The notes under the pieces were generated by a model, which saw only the letters and a list, made by a program, of their open reading frames with translations, ran no database searches and was not told where the DNA came from. A stretch of DNA of 64,000 nt from assembly GCF_000717245.1 (NCBI RefSeq), contig NZ_JNYQ01000015.1, positions 89,643-153,642 on the forward strand. Reading direction: 5' to 3'. A program made the translations under genes and the position numbers. The DNA comes from Kitasatospora papulosa (lineage in GTDB: Bacteria > Actinomycetota > Actinomycetes > Streptomycetales > Streptomycetaceae). Shown piece after piece: positions 63,912 to 64,000 of this stretch (positions within the stretch are counted from its first letter, which is position 1; each line of letters begins with the position of its first letter).

Positions 63912-64000
63912 TCAGCGGACGCCGAGGAGGTGTTCCATGGCGAGCTGGTCGAGGGCTTCGAAGGCCATGGAGCGTTCCGCGGCGGCGGTGGCGTCGAAGT
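63912..64000 (-). CDS. xylA: Xylose isomerase, C-terminal end only
   Basis: The last 28 codons plus stop are inside the window. They read FDATAAAERSMAFEALDQLAMEHLLGVR in two parts, which closely matches the C-terminus of Streptomyces xylose isomerases ([24 protein letters not shown] type). The enzyme converts xylose to xylulose. The rest of the gene lies to the right. It is upstream of the beta-glucosidase operon on the same strand but separated by a terminator and the operator box. Confidence 0.85.
   Translation of the reverse strand, partial: FDATAAAERSMAFEALDQLAMEHLLGVR

Overview
The window is chromosomal DNA from an actinomycete, almost certainly a Streptomyces. Support comes from very high G+C with strong third-position bias, many GTG and TTG starts, GTGA/ATGA start-stop overlaps, and family signatures typical of the genus (MbtH-like protein, DUF6058, DUF4913, DUF4236, XRE-MurA fusion, ROK regulator). 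No tRNA, rRNA or CRISPR array was seen.

Layout. (a) 1-2164: the edge of a winged-helix regulator, a DUF6058-type gene and an unrecognised gene. (b) 2771-25413: a compact non-ribosomal peptide locus: MbtH-like protein, a four-module NRPS (C-A-T x4 plus E) and a two-module NRPS (C-A-T-C-A-T) ending in a thioester reductase instead of a thioesterase. A-domain pocket residues read roughly [Ile/Val]-[Gln]-[Ile/Val]-[D-Gln]-[Ile/Val]-[Phe], so the predicted product is a linear, possibly N-acylated hexapeptide aldehyde or alcohol. A 12-codon leader ORF and two hairpins precede the first NRPS gene. (c) 25471-27171: a GNAT acetyltransferase and an orphan SUKH-3 immunity-type gene. (d) 27609-36921: a carbohydrate-uptake locus: acetylxylan-esterase-family enzyme, IclR regulator, FAD oxidoreductase, ABC transporter (two permeases, one lipoprotein) and a secreted BNR_4 beta-propeller protein. 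A shared TGCAA/TTGCA palindrome lies in front of both iclR and the transporter operon.

(e) 37075-51279: a 14-kb genomic island bounded by a gapless 59-bp direct repeat (50/59 identical). The repeat contains the 3' end and terminator of a murA-family gene. Inside are a polymorphic-toxin locus (a giant secreted RHS/YD-repeat protein with three LamG-like domains, a C-terminal nuclease toxin and a coupled SMI1/KNR4 immunity gene), a displaced CdiA-type toxin tip with a candidate immunity gene, a plasmid-type DUF4913 gene, a transposase scrap and no integrase. The RHS gene carries a one-base frameshift in a run of five G.

(f) 51263-64000: core-like genome: XRE-MurA fusion, DUF4236 protein, a 22-bp tandem repeat array, a GNAT, aconitase with palindromic promoter sites, a ROK repressor, a small secreted protein, and a sugar operon (binding lipoprotein, two permeases, GH1 beta-glucosidase) headed by a CebR-type operator. 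The window ends in the 3' end of xylose isomerase.
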